Source of the DNA: an uncultured Clostridia bacterium | GTDB lineage: Bacteria; Bacillota; Clostridia; Oscillospirales; CAG-382 | Direction: 5' to 3' | Length of the DNA: 41,128 nucleotides | Assembly: GCA_944375955.1 (NCBI GenBank) | Contig: CALWBE010000042.1 | Span: 1-41,128 of the forward strand | In this document: positions 24,674 through 33,064 of the stretch, in pieces | Layout: the number at the start of each line of letters is the position of its first letter | Position numbering within the stretch: position 1 is the stretch's first letter | The notes under the pieces: model-generated | The model's input: the letters and a program-made list of their open reading frames with translations, nothing else | Database searches by the model: none | Told to the model about the DNA's origin: nothing | Position numbers and translations under genes: made by a program

Positions 24674-26128
24674 ATGAATTTTAATTCGCTTGAATACATA
24701 GCTTTTCTGCCGGTTACGGTTTTGCTTTATTATATATTGCCGCGAAAAATAAAAAATCCAATGCTTCTTGCGGCAAGTTATTTTTTCTATATGTGCTGGA
24801 GCCCGGTATATGCTCTGCTTATGCTGTTTTCTACCTCAGTTACATATTTGTGCGGAATTCTTGTTGGCAAAAAAGTTTTGGGAAGAAAAAAGCTCTGGCT
24901 TGTGCTGAGTCTTGCAATCAATCTGTCTATACTTTTTTTCTTTAAATACTACAACTTTTTTGCGTCTTCAATATCAGGATTGCTTGGGTATTTCGGAGCC
25001 CATACCGCTTTGCTCCGGCTTGACATACTTTTGCCTGTCGGGATCTCGTTTTATACATTCCAGGCATTGGGATATACTATTGACGTTTACCGCGGAAAAG
25101 TATCCTGCGAAAAGAATTTTATAGACTATGCATTATTTGTCTCGTTTTTTCCGCAGCTTGTCGCCGGACCTATCGAGAGAACAGAAAATATTATTCCGCA
25201 GCTGAAGGTTGCTCATAAATTTAAGTTTTCAAATCTGCGCGACGGTACGCTCCTTATTTTATGGGGAATGATGAAAAAAGTTGTTATTGCTGATAACCTT
25301 GCTGTTATTGTAAATAACGCATACAATTATCCGAAAGGATATACAGGCATGCAGCTTGCTTTTGCGACGGTATGTTTTGCGTTTCAGATTTACTGCGATT
25401 TCTCCGCATATACGGATATAGCGCGCGGTTCTGCAAAATGGCTCGGCATATGCCTTACTCAAAACTTCAACTGCCCTTATATCGCCGATTCGATAAAGGA
25501 TTTCTGGAGACGCTGGCATATATCTCTTTCAACCTGGTTTAAGGATTATCTTTATTTTCCTTTAGGCGGCAGCCGTGTGAAAAAGGGAAGGCATATTTTA
25601 AATGTACTTTGTGTATTTATTGTCAGCGGATTATGGCACGGCGCGGCGTTTACTTATATATTTTGGGGACTTCTTCACGGGATTTATCAAGCGGTGGGAA
25701 TTATTTTAACGCCGATACGTGAAAAATTTTATAATATAGTCTCAAAAAACAATCCTTTTATCAGAGCTTTTAAAATCGCCGGAACATTTACACTTGTATG
25801 TTTTGCATGGATATTGTTCCGCGCAAATTCCCTTTATGACGCCGGATATATAATAAATAAAATAATAAAAGCGCCTTTCAGCGGAATATTCCCTCTTGCT
25901 TTTGGGGCTATGGGATTAAACAGATTAACTCTTGCGTCAACAGGACTGTGTGTTGCGATACTTATTGCTGTCGATATAATCAATCTTAAAAAACCTTTGG
26001 CGGAAATTATAGGAAAAACGGTTTTTATAAAATACGCCGTGTTTTTAGCATTGCTTTTATGCATATTTGTTTTCGGATATTACGGAGAGGGGTACGACCC
26101 TCAAGAATTTGTTTATTTTCAGTTCTGA
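24674..26128 (+). CDS. MBOAT family O-acyltransferase (AlgI/DltB-like)
   Basis: A 484-residue polytopic membrane protein of the membrane-bound O-acyltransferase family, which passes acyl groups across or at the membrane to a surface polysaccharide. Typical features are NFNSLEYIAFLPV at the start, VGISFYTFQALGY, FFPQLVAGPIER, DFWRRWHISLSTWFKDYLY and the catalytic His322 in SGLWHGAAFTY. I chose ATG 24674 (AAAGGT 7 bases ahead), since the promoter lies inside the longer frame. The SGNH-like gene starts 18 bases after the stop; such pairs acetylate exopolysaccharide or wall polymers, as AlgI with AlgJ/X. The acceptor polymer is unknown here. Confidence 0.95.
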   Translation: MNFNSLEYIAFLPVTVLLYYILPRKIKNPMLLAASYFFYMCWSPVYALLMLFSTSVTYLCGILVGKKVLGRKKLWLVLSLAINLSILFFFKYYNFFASSISGLLGYFGAHTALLRLDILLPVGISFYTFQALGYTIDVYRGKVSCEKNFIDYALFVSFFPQLVAGPIERTENIIPQLKVAHKFKFSNLRDGTLLILWGMMKKVVIADNLAVIVNNAYNYPKGYTGMQLAFATVCFAFQIYCDFSAYTDIARGSAKWLGICLTQNFNCPYIADSIKDFWRRWHISLSTWFKDYLYFPLGGSRVKKGRHILNVLCVFIVSGLWHGAAFTYIFWGLLHGIYQAVGIILTPIREKFYNIVSKNNPFIRAFKIAGTFTLVCFAWILFRANSLYDAGYIINKIIKAPFSGIFPLAFGAMGLNRLTLASTGLCVAILIAVDIINLKKPLAEIIGKTVFIKYAVFLALLLCIFVFGYYGEGYDPQEFVYFQF

Positions 26129-26145
26129 CAGGTGTAAAGTAAAGT

Positions 26146-27159
26146 ATGAAAAAAAGAATTGTTTTGGAAATTATTGCATTTGTTTTATTTGCGGCGATAC
26201 TGATATTTTCCGTTTTCAGATTAAGCTATTTATATATGCCTGAACGCAGAGACTACGGTGCAACATGGAATATGTACGGGCAGGAGGATAAAAACAGCAT
26301 AGACGTGATGTTTTTCGGCTCGTCTCTTGCGTTCTGCGATATTATACCCGCAAGAATATATGAAAACTCCGGTATAACCTCATATGTTATGGCTGCTCCC
26401 GAATCTACTGTACCGATAATGTATTATTATGTAAAGGAAGCGTTAAAAACGCAGAAGCCCGAGGTTATTTTTGCAGAAATATCCGGAATGTATTTTGACG
26501 AATATACCAATTACACAGATGTTTCGGTAGGATATATGCCATATTCGGGAAACCGTCTTGCGGCGACTTTTTTTGCAGCTGAGCCAGAAGCTCGTACCGG
26601 ACTTTTGTTTCCGCTGTATAAATATCACAACCGCTGGCAGGAGACACGTCCGTCGAAATATTTTTTTGGACGTGACGATGAAGTGAAGGATCCGTGGGCA
26701 GGATATACCTTGCTTGCAACAGCCGCCCCGCAGGAAAACGTACAGCTGCGGGAGGTAAACATGGAAAACGTAAATTTTGAGAAAAATTCAGAGTATATAA
26801 AAAAGCTTGAAGAGCTGTGCGAAAAAGAAGGCATAAAGCTTGAATTTTTCATTGTGCCATCATGCTGGAATTACTCAGATGAGAATGTTGAAAAGCTTCG
26901 CGGACTTTCTGAATACGCCGAATTTTATGATTTTAATGACAGTTTTGAAGAGATGGGTTTTGATTTGCAAAATGATTTTTACGATCTTCTTCATCTGAAT
27001 ATTTTCGGTGCGGTAAAGTTTTCGGATTATCTTTCGGAGTACATATCCCAAAAATATAACTTTGATTTAGAACGTGTTCATGATGAAGATATTTGGAATA
27101 CAAGAATATCTAAGCTGGAAGAAGCTTTGAACGAATATTCTGTCAAAGTTTCAGAATAA
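26146..27159 (+). CDS. SGNH-like surface O-acetylation partner protein
   Basis: A 337-residue protein with one N-terminal transmembrane helix (about residues 7-27) and an extracellular domain. The block VMFFGSSLAFCDIIP carries a candidate nucleophile Ser in GSS (59-60), and DLLHLN carries the Asp280/His283 pair expected at the end of an SGNH-hydrolase fold. It resembles AlgJ/AlgX-like and DUF1574-type proteins that receive an acyl group from the MBOAT partner and place it on a polysaccharide. It directly follows the MBOAT gene, and a terminator ends the transcript. Family assignment is by motif and neighbourhood. Confidence 0.8.
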   Translation: MKKRIVLEIIAFVLFAAILIFSVFRLSYLYMPERRDYGATWNMYGQEDKNSIDVMFFGSSLAFCDIIPARIYENSGITSYVMAAPESTVPIMYYYVKEALKTQKPEVIFAEISGMYFDEYTNYTDVSVGYMPYSGNRLAATFFAAEPEARTGLLFPLYKYHNRWQETRPSKYFFGRDDEVKDPWAGYTLLATAAPQENVQLREVNMENVNFEKNSEYIKKLEELCEKEGIKLEFFIVPSCWNYSDENVEKLRGLSEYAEFYDFNDSFEEMGFDLQNDFYDLLHLNIFGAVKFSDYLSEYISQKYNFDLERVHDEDIWNTRISKLEEALNEYSVKVSE

Positions 27160-27189
27160 AATTTTATAATCTATAGCATTATAAAGAGA

Positions 27190-27236
27190 AAGTCTCATAT
27201 TTTAGCGCCAAACGTTAAAATATGAGACTTATTTTT
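27190..27236. terminator. Terminator after the O-acyltransferase pair
   Basis: AAGTCTCATATTTTA (27190-27204) and TAAAATATGAGACTT (27216-27230) form a 15-bp stem, followed by ATTTTT. The stem abuts the stop codon of the reverse MATE gene, so it may serve both directions. Confidence 0.9.
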
Positions 27237-28584
27237 ATCTTGTGAGCTTTTTTACCCATTTATATCTGTTGACCCATATTGCTGCCGCGGCGCATTTGAA
27301 AATCTGGTCGCTGTTAAGACAAAAGACGATTATGTAAGGTTCAGCTTTCCACACAAATGCCGCTATGAACGAGACGGGAAGGACTATACCCCATATGCTT
27401 ATAAGGTCGTTTATGAATACGAACCTTGAATCTCCTCCGCCCCGTATTATACCTGTAATAACCGGCATTTCATATGCGGTGCCTATACAGGTGACGCACA
27501 ATACAAGAATAAACTGTTCCGCCATTGTTTTGGTGAGCGGGCTGAGATCATAAAACGAAAGAATCGGATAACGCAGCATAAATAAGAGCGCGCTTGTTAG
27601 CACTCCTATTATAAGAAACATTATCTGAAGGGTATTTACATACCCCTTAAGCTTTTTCGTATCGCCTCTGCCTATCGTTTTACCGATAATTACGGATGTT
27701 GCGGAAGCAGCTCCCACCGACGCGACCTTAAGAACCTGAAAAAGCGTTGTAGCAACGGAATTTGCCGCTATTGCCGAATCGTTCATATGACCGAGGATTA
27801 CGGTCTGTAAAGCCGTTGATACTCCGAACATTGCCGACACTGTTACAAAATAACCGCTTCTCTTTACATAATCACCGACAAGCGATTTTTCGGCACATAA
27901 AATATCCCTGATTTTCAAATGAAGTTTTATATCTTTAAAAGCTATATACAAAATGACGATTATAAGTTCAACTATTCTTGCAATAAGCGTTCCTATCGCC
28001 GCACCTCGGACTCCCATTTCCGGAGCTCCGAAATGTCCTTCTATCAAGGTATAATTTATCGAACAGTTTATTATAAATGTAACAACAGATACATAAAATG
28101 AAATTTTAACCGTTTCAACCGAACGCAGAAGAGCAAGCAAAATATTTGTAAGTGAAAAAATAATATAGGTATATTTTATTATTTCAATATATTTTACGCC
28201 TTCGGAAATTATGGCGTTGTCAGGTGTAAAAATGCCAACCACCTGTTCGGGAAAAATTGCTGCGGCTGTAAAAAGAAGTATACCGGATATTACTCCGAGA
28301 GCAAGCGCTCCTGCCGCAAGAGATTTTATAGGCGATGTCCTTTTTTGCCCCCAATACTGACTTCCGCTTACCACAAGTGCGTCGCCAAGTCCCATTGTTA
28401 TCTGCTGAAATATAAACTGCAGCTGATTTACTGAAGCGACGCCTGACAGAGAGGTTTCGTTATACGCTCCGACCATTATATTGTCTGCAAGATTTACTCC
28501 CAAAACTATTACGTTTTGAAGTACAATAATTATATATAAAGAAAAGAAATTTTTAAAAAAACTTTTGTCTTTTGTAAGCTCCAT
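27235..28584 (-). CDS. MATE family efflux transporter
   Basis: A 449-residue membrane transporter of the multidrug and toxic compound extrusion family, normally a Na+ or H+ coupled exporter with 12 helices. Recognisable stretches are NLADNIMVGAYNETSLSGVA near the N-terminus (the MATE-type helix 1-2 region) and the repeat-related SVATTLFQVLKVASVGAAS in the second half. I chose ATG 28584 because AAGGA lies upstream of it; a longer frame would add 20 charged residues. The substrate is unknown. It is divergent from spoIVA. Confidence 0.92.
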   Translation of the reverse strand: MELTKDKSFFKNFFSLYIIIVLQNVIVLGVNLADNIMVGAYNETSLSGVASVNQLQFIFQQITMGLGDALVVSGSQYWGQKRTSPIKSLAAGALALGVISGILLFTAAAIFPEQVVGIFTPDNAIISEGVKYIEIIKYTYIIFSLTNILLALLRSVETVKISFYVSVVTFIINCSINYTLIEGHFGAPEMGVRGAAIGTLIARIVELIIVILYIAFKDIKLHLKIRDILCAEKSLVGDYVKRSGYFVTVSAMFGVSTALQTVILGHMNDSAIAANSVATTLFQVLKVASVGAASATSVIIGKTIGRGDTKKLKGYVNTLQIMFLIIGVLTSALLFMLRYPILSFYDLSPLTKTMAEQFILVLCVTCIGTAYEMPVITGIIRGGGDSRFVFINDLISIWGIVLPVSFIAAFVWKAEPYIIVFCLNSDQIFKCAAAAIWVNRYKWVKKLTR

Positions 28585-28659
28585 TTTTATCTTATCCTTT
28601 TTATATTCCCGAAATATTTTACTCTTTTGGAATGTTTTTGTCAAATTTATTTTTTATCG

Positions 28660-28690
28660 GTAATATATTCAAATTTAACATCATAAAAAT
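28660..28690 (+). promoter_or_regulatory. Possible sigma-E promoter of spoIVA
   Basis: GTAATATA (28660-28667) and CATAAAAAT (28682-28690), 14 bases apart, partly resemble the sporulation sigma-E -35 and -10 elements. The expected mother-cell control of spoIVA supports the reading, but the -10 match is imperfect. Confidence 0.35.
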
Positions 28691-28734
28691 GTACAAAGAA
28701 AAGTGCCAAAATATAAAAAAGGAGAAAACTTGTC

Positions 28735-30213
28735 ATGGCTGAATACAATATTTACAACGATATAGCCGAGCGGACGGGCGGGGACGTTTACATTGGGGTA
28801 GTGGGGCCCGTCAGGACCGGCAAATCTACTTTTATAAAAAAATTTATGGAAACACTTGTGCTTCCCAATATGGAAAACGGTCCTTCCCGTGAACGTGCAA
28901 AGGACGAGATGCCTCAGAGCGCGCAGGGAAAAACCGTTATGACAACTGAGCCGAAATTTGTTCCGGATGAAGCAGTAGAAATAACTCTTGACGGCAGCGT
29001 ATCCATGCGCGTAAAGATGATAGACTGCGTGGGATATATAGTTCCGGGAGCAATAGGGCATGTGGAAGACGGCAAACCGCGTATGGTAATGACTCCGTGG
29101 TCTGATGAGGAAATCCCGTTTGAAAGAGCGGCTGAAATAGGAACTCAGAAGGTTATAAACGAACATTCCACTATCGGCTGTCTTGTAACGACAGACGGTA
29201 CGGTAGGAGAGCTGCCGAGAGAAAGCTATGTGGAAACAGAACGCCGTGTAGTAAACGAGCTGAAGTCTATACATAAACCTTTTGTAATAATATTAAATTC
29301 AGCTGATCCCGGTTCGGATGAAGCGATAAAGCTTGCGCTGTCTCTTGAAGAAGAATATCGTGTACATGTAGCTCTTGTAAACTGTCTTGAGCTTGACGCG
29401 GAAGATATAAAAAATATTCTTGCTCTTGTCCTTCTCGAGTTCCCGATAAAAGAGATAGAAGTGGGACTGCCGGCATGGGTTGAAAAGCTTGACGATACGC
29501 ACAGGCTTAAGAAATGTATTTATGATTCTATACTTTCGCGCGCAGACAAATTGTCGACTGTCGGAGAAGCAAAAGATGCATTCAGTGAAGAAATTGAAAA
29601 TGATTTCGGCTTTTCTGCTAATATTTCAAAAATAGATCTTTCGACAGGAAAGCTTATACTTTCTGTAAATGTACCTGAAGAACAGTTTTATACCGTATTG
29701 GGCGAGGAAACCGGCTTTGAAATAGACGGAAAAGACGCACTTGTCGGAATAATGGGCGAGCTTGCCATGGTAAAACGCGATTATGACAAGCTTGCCGACG
29801 CGCTCCGACAGGTGGAGGAGACCGGATACGGAATAGTTACGCCTTCTATCGACGAGCTTAAGCTTGAGGAACCCGAGATAGTCAAACAGCCCGGAGGATA
29901 CGGAGTGAGACTGCGTGCGTCGGCTCCGTCGATACACATGATAAAGGCTGATATAAAGACGGAAGTAAGTCCTATTGTAGGAAGCGAAAAACAATCTGAT
30001 GAAATGGTAAAATTCCTTTTGAAAGAATTTGAGGAGGATCCTAAAAAAATCTGGGAATCAAATATGTTCGGCAAATCCCTGCACGAGCTTATAAATGAAG
30101 GATTGAACGCCAAGCTTGCTCATATGCCGTATGAGGCCAGGATGAAACTTGCGGACACCTTGCAGAAAATCATAAATGACGGCTCTAACGGTCTTATTTG
30201 TATAATATTATAG
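28735..30213 (+). CDS. spoIVA: Stage IV sporulation protein A (spore-coat morphogenetic ATPase)
   Basis: SpoIVA polymerises with ATP hydrolysis around the forespore and forms the base layer of the spore coat in the mother cell. The 492-residue length is that of the family. The N-terminus NIYNDIAERTGGDVYIGVVG is a hallmark, the Walker A motif GPVRTGKST covers residues 24-32, and MIDCVGYIVPGA follows in the TRAFAC-type ATPase domain. The middle and C-terminal domains (VKRDYDKLADALRQVEETGY, and near the end MRMKLADTLQKIINDGSNG-like ARMKLADTLQKIINDG) fit too. GGAG lies 10 bases before the ATG. It is the clearest sign that the organism forms endospores. It is monocistronic. Confidence 0.98.
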   Translation: MAEYNIYNDIAERTGGDVYIGVVGPVRTGKSTFIKKFMETLVLPNMENGPSRERAKDEMPQSAQGKTVMTTEPKFVPDEAVEITLDGSVSMRVKMIDCVGYIVPGAIGHVEDGKPRMVMTPWSDEEIPFERAAEIGTQKVINEHSTIGCLVTTDGTVGELPRESYVETERRVVNELKSIHKPFVIILNSADPGSDEAIKLALSLEEEYRVHVALVNCLELDAEDIKNILALVLLEFPIKEIEVGLPAWVEKLDDTHRLKKCIYDSILSRADKLSTVGEAKDAFSEEIENDFGFSANISKIDLSTGKLILSVNVPEEQFYTVLGEETGFEIDGKDALVGIMGELAMVKRDYDKLADALRQVEETGYGIVTPSIDELKLEEPEIVKQPGGYGVRLRASAPSIHMIKADIKTEVSPIVGSEKQSDEMVKFLLKEFEEDPKKIWESNMFGKSLHELINEGLNAKLAHMPYEARMKLADTLQKIINDGSNGLICIIL

Positions 30214-30221
30214 TTTTTAAT

Positions 30222-30258
30222 AAAAAAGGAAAAAACCAAAATGGTTTTTTCCTTTTTT
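30222..30258. terminator. Bidirectional terminator after spoIVA
   Basis: AAAAAAGGAAAAAACCA (30222-30238) and TGGTTTTTTCCTTTTTT (30242-30258) form a 17-bp stem with a 3-base loop. It ends spoIVA on the forward strand and, on the reverse strand, the small protein gene whose stop overlaps the stem edge. Confidence 0.9.
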
Positions 30259-30499
30259 ATTTTCTTTTTTCAACAAACCAGCGGTTTCCATCAAGAAAAA
30301 GATATATTTCATGTCCGCATATGCTGCATGTGTATCTTATTCCAAAGCCCCCGCATTTCAAACTTGCGCACGGACGGACATCTTTTACCCTGTCGATCGG
30401 AAATTTTCTTCCGTCTTCCCATAAAATATAAAGCGGAATAATATTTCCGGCAGTGTCAAATCTTGCGTTTATACCGACATATTTCTTTGTATATTTCAT
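30257..30499 (-). CDS. Small four-cysteine protein downstream of dinB
   Basis: An 80-residue protein that starts MKYTKKYVGINARFD. It contains an N-terminal beta-rich stretch (IIPLYILWEDGRKFPIDRV) and a C-terminal group of four cysteines, PCASLKC and TCSICGHE, spaced like a small zinc-binding unit. It starts 22 bases after the dinB stop on the same strand and the terminator follows directly, so the two are co-transcribed and both fall under the LexA-like boxes. The frame could begin further upstream inside dinB, but that extension is a shadow of dinB. I recall small proteins of this type beside dinB in Clostridia, with unknown function; that is not checked. Confidence 0.75.
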   Translation of the reverse strand: MKYTKKYVGINARFDTAGNIIPLYILWEDGRKFPIDRVKDVRPCASLKCGGFGIRYTCSICGHEIYLFLDGNRWFVEKRK

Positions 30500-30521
30500 A
30501 AATATATTCCGCCCCCTAAAA

Positions 30522-31829
30522 TCATCTGCCGGAAGTAAAAACTTCATAGCCTCTCTCGATATATCCGAGTTTTTTGCTGTCGCACAAAGCAAGAGCGTTT
30601 GAAATTTTAGAAAACCCGTAACGCCGGCGCAGCTCATCCACTGTCGAATCTATAACGTCTTTTCTTCCGTCGTTTTCGCTGAAAAGTGACATTTGAACTG
30701 CAGTTCCGGCAGCAGGAAGCAGATCTATTGCGCATACGCCTATGCTTCGCAGCGGAGTTGACGAAAGATCGACGCTGTCAGAAAGCAGCCGACATGAAAA
30801 GTTTAAAAGATCTCTCGCACAGCTGGTTGAAAATCCAAGTACTGTCTGACGCTCGAAGCTGTGCAGGGAAGTATCCCTGAAATTAATACGGATAGCCCGG
30901 CATTTGAGCTTTTCCGCACGCAGTCTTGAACATACTGTATCGCAAATGGAAGACAATATAAGTTTTGCTTCGTAAAAATTTTCTATATCTTTCGGCGGAG
31001 TAGTTGAATTTCCCATGCTTTTTGCTTCAGCATGACTTCCGAATACGTCTACCTGAGAATCGTCCTCTCCCCGGCAGTAATGGTAAATATTTATACCGTT
31101 TTTCCCTAAAATGCTTTTGAGAAGATAAGGGTTTTGTTTTGCGGTCTGACCTATTGTTGTAATACCGAAACTTTTCAGTCTTGCCGCGGTATTTTTACCC
31201 ACATAAAGAACTTCGGAAACCGGAATCTTTGAAATTACTGAATCATATTCTGCCGGAGAAAAAACCGTTGTTGCATCAGGCTTTTTATAATCTGAGCCGA
31301 GCTTTGCAAAAACTTTATTATCCGATACTCCTACTGAAACGGTTATTCCAAGTTCATTTTTTATTTTTTCGCGTATCTCGTCTGCAGTTTTTCTTCCGTC
31401 TTCTATTGTTCTTATACCCGGACATCCGGTAAGTTCTATCCAGGCTTCGTCCATTCCGAACGGCTCTACACGGTCACTGTATCGAAGATATATTTTCCTT
31501 GCTGCCCTTGCATACCGCATATAAAGCTCATGCCGTGCTTTTACCGTAATAAGGCGGGGGCATTTCTTTTTTGCCTCTAAAATTGTTTCTCCGGTCTTTA
31601 CTCCGAAAAATTTCGCTTTTTCATTCTTTGCAAGCACAATGCCGTGACGCATTTCGGAATCTCCGCATACCGCGACCGGTTTTTCCCACATTTCCGGATC
31701 TCCTGACTCAAAACACTCTACTGACGCGAAAAAATTATTTAAATCCGCGTGAAGCACGATTCTTCCGCTGTTTTTTCCTCTGCCTTCCGAATAGGCACAC
31801 CTCTTATTATTTGTTATTTCTTCTTTCAT
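30522..31829 (-). CDS. dinB: Y-family DNA polymerase (DNA polymerase IV type)
   Basis: A 435-residue translesion DNA polymerase that extends past damaged bases. The catalytic motifs are LHADLNNFFASVE (metal-binding Asp29) and GMDEAWIELTG (Asp127-Glu128). KNEKAKFFGVKTGETI and SVGVSDNKVFAKLGSDYKKP are typical palm/fingers segments, and the C-terminus holds the little-finger domain. It lacks the accessory regions of UmuC-only types, and a UmuD is not present. I start at 31829, with AAGGCGAG upstream; the longer frame from 31892 would run through the promoter and LexA box. Expression is very likely SOS-controlled, as two LexA-like boxes flank the promoter. Confidence 0.94.
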   Translation of the reverse strand: MKEEITNNKRCAYSEGRGKNSGRIVLHADLNNFFASVECFESGDPEMWEKPVAVCGDSEMRHGIVLAKNEKAKFFGVKTGETILEAKKKCPRLITVKARHELYMRYARAARKIYLRYSDRVEPFGMDEAWIELTGCPGIRTIEDGRKTADEIREKIKNELGITVSVGVSDNKVFAKLGSDYKKPDATTVFSPAEYDSVISKIPVSEVLYVGKNTAARLKSFGITTIGQTAKQNPYLLKSILGKNGINIYHYCRGEDDSQVDVFGSHAEAKSMGNSTTPPKDIENFYEAKLILSSICDTVCSRLRAEKLKCRAIRINFRDTSLHSFERQTVLGFSTSCARDLLNFSCRLLSDSVDLSSTPLRSIGVCAIDLLPAAGTAVQMSLFSENDGRKDVIDSTVDELRRRYGFSKISNALALCDSKKLGYIERGYEVFTSGR

Positions 31830-31844
31830 ATCTCTCGCCTTTAT

Positions 31845-31858
31845 CGAATTTATGTTCG
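31845..31858. promoter_or_regulatory. LexA (SOS) box 1 at the dinB start
   Basis: CGAATTTATGTTCG matches the Gram-positive LexA site CGAACATATGTTCG at 12 of 14 positions. It lies 5 bases downstream of the -10 box on the reverse strand, over the expected transcription start, 15 bases before the dinB ATG. A bound LexA would block transcription. Confidence 0.75.
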
Positions 31859-31863
31859 ATATA

Positions 31864-31892
31864 ATTATATCATTATAATACGGTAATGTCAA
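31864..31892 (-). promoter_or_regulatory. Promoter of dinB
   Basis: On the reverse strand a perfect TTGACA (31892-31887), a 17-base spacer and a perfect TATAAT (31869-31864). Such a strong promoter is consistent with a gene kept silent by a repressor. Confidence 0.88.
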
Positions 31893-31905
31893 GAAAATAT
31901 GTTCT
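31892..31905. promoter_or_regulatory. LexA-like box 2 at the dinB -35 region
   Basis: AGAAAATATGTTCT (AGAACATATTTTCT on the reverse strand) matches CGAACATATGTTCG at 11 of 14 positions and overlaps the upstream edge of the -35 element. It is weaker than box 1, but its position on the other side of the promoter suggests a second LexA site. Confidence 0.5.
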
Positions 31906-32024
31906 ATTTTTTCTGCAAATTTTTGGGTTTTTATATATTTTTAGACAAAAAAAGAAATAATGTTCATAATTTATAAAACAAAAGTTCTTTTTAAACCTGT
32001 AACAATTTACTAATAAAGCAAAAT

Positions 32025-32054
32025 AAAAGGCACAGTTTATAAACCGTGTCTTTT
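32025..32054 (-). terminator. Terminator of the yhcC-like gene
   Basis: On the reverse strand AAAAGACACGGTTTA pairs with TAAACTGTGCCTTTT (32054-32040 with 32039-32025), with one mismatch and one G-U pair, then ATTTTG. It ends the reverse-strand run that begins at 37217. Confidence 0.7.
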
Positions 32055-32093
32055 AAAATAAAGTATTATTAATTATTAAAAATATTAAAAAAA

Positions 32094-33023
32094 TTAAGAC
32101 AGAGTAAGCTTACAGCCCTGATATGATCCGCGCCTTAAAAGCTCGCGGTCGACTCCGTTTAATACGTCAAATTTTTTAATGCTCCAAAGCGGAGCTATAA
32201 GATTTTCGCGCGAACCGTCGCCGGTTATCCTCTGAATTACAATGTCGGGATGTATTATTTCAAGTTCGTCGCATACAAGGCTTATATATTGATCTTTCTC
32301 AAAAACCGAAAATTCTCCTTTTTCATACATTTCGGCGCATTTAGTATCCTTTAAAACATGAAGCATATGAAGCTTTATCGAATGAGGCATAAGTTCTGAA
32401 ATACGGCGTACACTTTCCAGCATCATCTCACGGCTTTCACCAGGAAGTCCATTGATCAGGTGAACGCATACCGGAATATCGTGCTCTTTAAGACGATAAA
32501 AGCATTTAAGAAAATCTGAAAAATCAGTTCCGCGGTTTATTGTTTTTCCAGTACTGTCAAAAATAGATTGCAATCCCAGCTCGACTGTAAGAAAAGTTCG
32601 TCCGGATATCTCCGCAAGATAGCGGAGCACATCGTCGGGAATACAGTCGGGACGCGTAGCTATGCTTATGCCTACGATATCTTCTATTTCAAGAGCTTGC
32701 TCATATATCTCGCGAAGACGCGAAACCGGCGCGTATGTGTTTGTTCCCGCCTGAAAATAAGGCATAAATTTTGCGTCATGCCATTTTTTTCTCATAGCTG
32801 AAGAAATTTCATCAAACTGCTCACGGATGCTTTTATTTTTGTCTCCTGCAAAATCTCCGCTTGCCATAGGAGAACAGTAAATACATCCTCCGTATCCTTT
32901 TGTACCATCGCGGTTCGGACATGAAAAACCCGCGTTCAGCGGTATTTTTGCCACCTTGCATCCGAAACGGCTCTTAAGATAGCCGTCAAAAGTGTTATAT
33001 CTTTTATTGTTCAAATACATCAT
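32094..33023 (-). CDS. Radical SAM protein, YhcC family
   Basis: A 309-residue radical SAM protein of the TIGR01212/YhcC group. The iron-sulfur cysteines are C35, C47 and C50 in CPNRDGTKGYGGCIYC, the longer spacing typical of this family. Other conserved blocks are YFQAGTNTYAP, GISIATRPDCIPD and LTVELGLQSIFD. The reaction is not known; the family is linked to tRNA or other RNA-related modification only by association. It begins 41 bases after rsmI on the same strand, in line with other RNA-modifying genes. The start MMYLN has no strong ribosome binding site, so either ATG is possible. Confidence 0.9.
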   Translation of the reverse strand: MMYLNNKRYNTFDGYLKSRFGCKVAKIPLNAGFSCPNRDGTKGYGGCIYCSPMASGDFAGDKNKSIREQFDEISSAMRKKWHDAKFMPYFQAGTNTYAPVSRLREIYEQALEIEDIVGISIATRPDCIPDDVLRYLAEISGRTFLTVELGLQSIFDSTGKTINRGTDFSDFLKCFYRLKEHDIPVCVHLINGLPGESREMMLESVRRISELMPHSIKLHMLHVLKDTKCAEMYEKGEFSVFEKDQYISLVCDELEIIHPDIVIQRITGDGSRENLIAPLWSIKKFDVLNGVDRELLRRGSYQGCKLTLS

Positions 33024-33064
33024 AATAAAATTTATACGCTTTACAATTAAACCAAAACAAAAAA

